From the NCBI RefSeq assembly GCF_000472425.1, contig NZ_AXAI01000006.1, positions 310,001 through 374,000 of the forward strand: a stretch of DNA of 64,000 bases, in the 5' to 3' direction. Both the position numbers and the translations under genes were made by a program. The notes beneath the pieces were generated by a model. The model was not told where the DNA came from. It ran no database searches and saw only the letters and a program-made list of their open reading frames with translations. Shown here in pieces: positions 62,559 to 64,000 of this stretch. The DNA is from Bradyrhizobium sp. Tv2a-2 (GTDB lineage Bacteria > Pseudomonadota > Alphaproteobacteria > Rhizobiales > Xanthobacteraceae). Position 1 is the first letter of the stretch. Each line of letters opens with the position of its first letter.

Positions 62559-64000
62559 TTACGTCGCCGTCAGCAAGTTCAGCTTGGTGTTGGCCAGGAT
62601 CAGCCGGTCGGCCAGGAGCTGAGCGAGGTTGCGCATGATCCGTTCGCCAGCGCGCGGATTGTCTTCGCGGAAGCGCTCGAAATCTGCGAGCTGCACCTCG
62701 AGCGCGGTCACCTGCGCGTCGGCATAGACATCGGCCGAACGGTGCGGCTCCAGGAGTGCCATCTCCCCGAATGCCATGCCTGCCGTGATGGTTGCAACGC
62801 GGATGCCGTTCGGCAGCTTGACGTGGACGACGCCTGATTTGAGGAAGAATAGCGAAGAGGCCGGCTCGCCCTCAGCCAGGATCTTCTCGCCGGGCCGATA
62901 GGTCTTGACGGTGCCAAGCGCAGTGAGCTGGTCCAGCTCCTCCTTGTCGAGGCCCGCGAGCAGCATCTGCTCGGCAAGCTCGGTGACCTCCACCGCATAG
63001 ATGTTGCCGCCATGGCGGTAGACGATCTGATCCTCCGCCCATTCGATGGCGTCGTCGAGCAGGGGATAGTTGCGGATGTTGGAAAGTCCCGCGGCCCATT
63101 CGCCAATGCTTTTCCATTGCCCCGAGGCGCGATCGATCCCTGACAGGATCACCGTGACGTTGAAATTCGCAAGCTCCTGGAACTCTTCCGCCAGCAACCG
63201 TCCGCCGGCCGGCGTCACCGCGGCGATCCGGCGGAGGTCGAAGATCACGAATTGCGGGCGCGGCTTGCTGGCAAGCTGGCGCGAGACATAATCGACGGTG
63301 GAGAACGATAGTGTCCCCACCAGCTCGATGATCCGGACCTGGTTGTGATGGGCGGCGAGAATCCGGCGCTCCTGCGGCCTGCGGCTGCGGCGCGAGCAGC
63401 TCTTGCCGATGTTGTAGTCGGCGATGACGGCATTGCGCGCATCGTCGGCCCGGCTCAGCATGTGCAGCCCGTAATGCGACGACAGCGCCTCGCAGACCTT
63501 GATGCCGCGCACGCTGTTGCCGTGGGCGTCGAGCCGAGGCGAATAGCTGCCCAAGCCCAGCCGTGCCGGCAGCGCCGCAAGAATGCCGCCGCCGACGCCG
63601 CTCTTGGCCGGGATGCCGACGCGATAGATCCATTCGCCGGCATAGTCGTACATGCCCGACGATGTCATCACACTCAGCGTGCGCGAGACGGCGTAGGGCG
63701 TCACCACCTGCTCGCCGGTGACGGGATTGATGCCGCGATTGGCGAGCGTCGCCGCCATGACCGCGGCGTCGCGCGCGGTCACCAGGACCGAGCACTGCCG
63801 GAAATAGACGTCGAGCACCTTGCGGACGTCTTCCTTGACGACACCGGAGGTGCGCAGCAGATAGCCGATGGCGCGGTTGCGGTCGCCGGTCGCGTTTTCC
63901 GAGGCAAACACGGCTTCATCGACGTCAAGCTCGCGCCCGGCGAAGCGGCTCAAAGCCTGGCGCACGATGTCGAAGGCCGCATCGCCCTTTGCTTCCAGGA
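62559..64000 (-). CDS. glsA: Glutaminase with STAS and cyclic nucleotide-binding domains (5' end beyond window)
   Basis: The frame is open to the window edge, giving at least 480 residues. The serine-dependent glutaminase core is visible without its first third: FASENATGDRNRAIGYLL, MTSSGMYDYAGEWIYRVGIP and AKSGVGGGILAALPARLG, all conserved in GlsA. A STAS-like domain follows (VRIIELVGTLSFSTVDYVSR, FVIFDLRRIAAVTPAGGRLL), then a cyclic nucleotide-binding domain with the phosphate cassette FGEMALLEPHRSADV. The catalytic Ser-x-x-Lys should lie upstream, outside the window. It hydrolyses glutamine to glutamate in the cytoplasm, probably under ligand control by the C-terminal domains. Confidence 0.88.
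   Translation of the reverse strand, partial: LEAKGDAAFDIVRQALSRFAGRELDVDEAVFASENATGDRNRAIGYLLRTSGVVKEDVRKVLDVYFRQCSVLVTARDAAVMAATLANRGINPVTGEQVVTPYAVSRTLSVMTSSGMYDYAGEWIYRVGIPAKSGVGGGILAALPARLGLGSYSPRLDAHGNSVRGIKVCEALSSHYGLHMLSRADDARNAVIADYNIGKSCSRRSRRPQERRILAAHHNQVRIIELVGTLSFSTVDYVSRQLASKPRPQFVIFDLRRIAAVTPAGGRLLAEEFQELANFNVTVILSGIDRASGQWKSIGEWAAGLSNIRNYPLLDDAIEWAEDQIVYRHGGNIYAVEVTELAEQMLLAGLDKEELDQLTALGTVKTYRPGEKILAEGEPASSLFFLKSGVVHVKLPNGIRVATITAGMAFGEMALLEPHRSADVYADAQVTALEVQLADFERFREDNPRAGERIMRNLAQLLADRLILANTKLNLLTAT

Overview
The window looks like the chromosome of a GC-rich alphaproteobacterium, most likely Bradyrhizobium or a close Nitrobacteraceae relative. The reasons are the gene families and their order (alphaproteobacterial Cpa/Tad pilus locus, Liv-type ABC operon, PiuC/ExbB/ExbD/TonB block, class III CoA-transferase with acyl-CoA dehydrogenase), iron-control-element-like palindromes, and several families of short intergenic palindromic repeats of the kind scattered through these genomes. 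The assignment is from family recognition only; no search was run.

Layout. 0-2 kb: end of an oxalate-decarboxylase-type bicupin, a decayed selA-like fragment, and a FAD-dependent oxidoreductase. 2-5.1 kb: AT-richer accessory stretch with an orphan gene, a tiny secreted Cys protein and a PAP2-type membrane protein. 5.8-19 kb: a nearly complete Tad/Flp pilus locus (flp, cpaA, cpaB, cpaE, cpaF, tadB, tadC, three TadE/G-like pseudopilins, secretin cpaC, a lipoprotein, tadD) followed by a membrane protein and a free-standing secretin N-domain protein. 19-22.5 kb: genomic debris beside a tRNA-Gln gene: a frameshifted SEC-C protein, another broken gene, a coiled-coil membrane protein and a deleted serine recombinase that runs up to the tRNA 3' end. 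22.5-29.6 kb: Liv-type ABC importer co-oriented with a cytoplasmic arylsulfatase. 29.7-34.6 kb: RND efflux pair with a divergent MarR regulator. 34.7-41 kb: iron-uptake block (TonB-dependent receptor, PiuC, ExbB, ExbD, TonB) with four or five related ICE-like boxes. 41-51.8 kb: M50 protease, GFA protein, then a sugar-acid catabolic regulon: two SDRs and an IlvD/Edd dehydratase on the minus strand, divergent from a carbohydrate ABC transporter and a DenD-like dehydrogenase. 51.9-62.5 kb: acyl-CoA metabolism (thiolase, enoyl reductase-like MDR, CoA-transferase, acyl-CoA dehydrogenase, thiolase-like protein plus DUF35 partner, carboxymuconolactone decarboxylase family protein), interrupted by a sorbosone dehydrogenase and an unusual L,D-transpeptidase. 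62.5-64 kb: a glutaminase-STAS-cyclic nucleotide-binding fusion that continues off the window.

Most worth following: the thiolase-like/DUF35 pair, in which the thiolase-like subunit has lost the canonical Cys and His; the chain of ICE-like boxes, one of which overlaps the exbB start; the cytoplasmic sulfatase tied to an amino-acid-type importer; the two-YkuD-domain transpeptidase; and the glutaminase-STAS-cNMP fusion. I found no CRISPR array, no rRNA, no intact insertion sequence and no obvious defence system.
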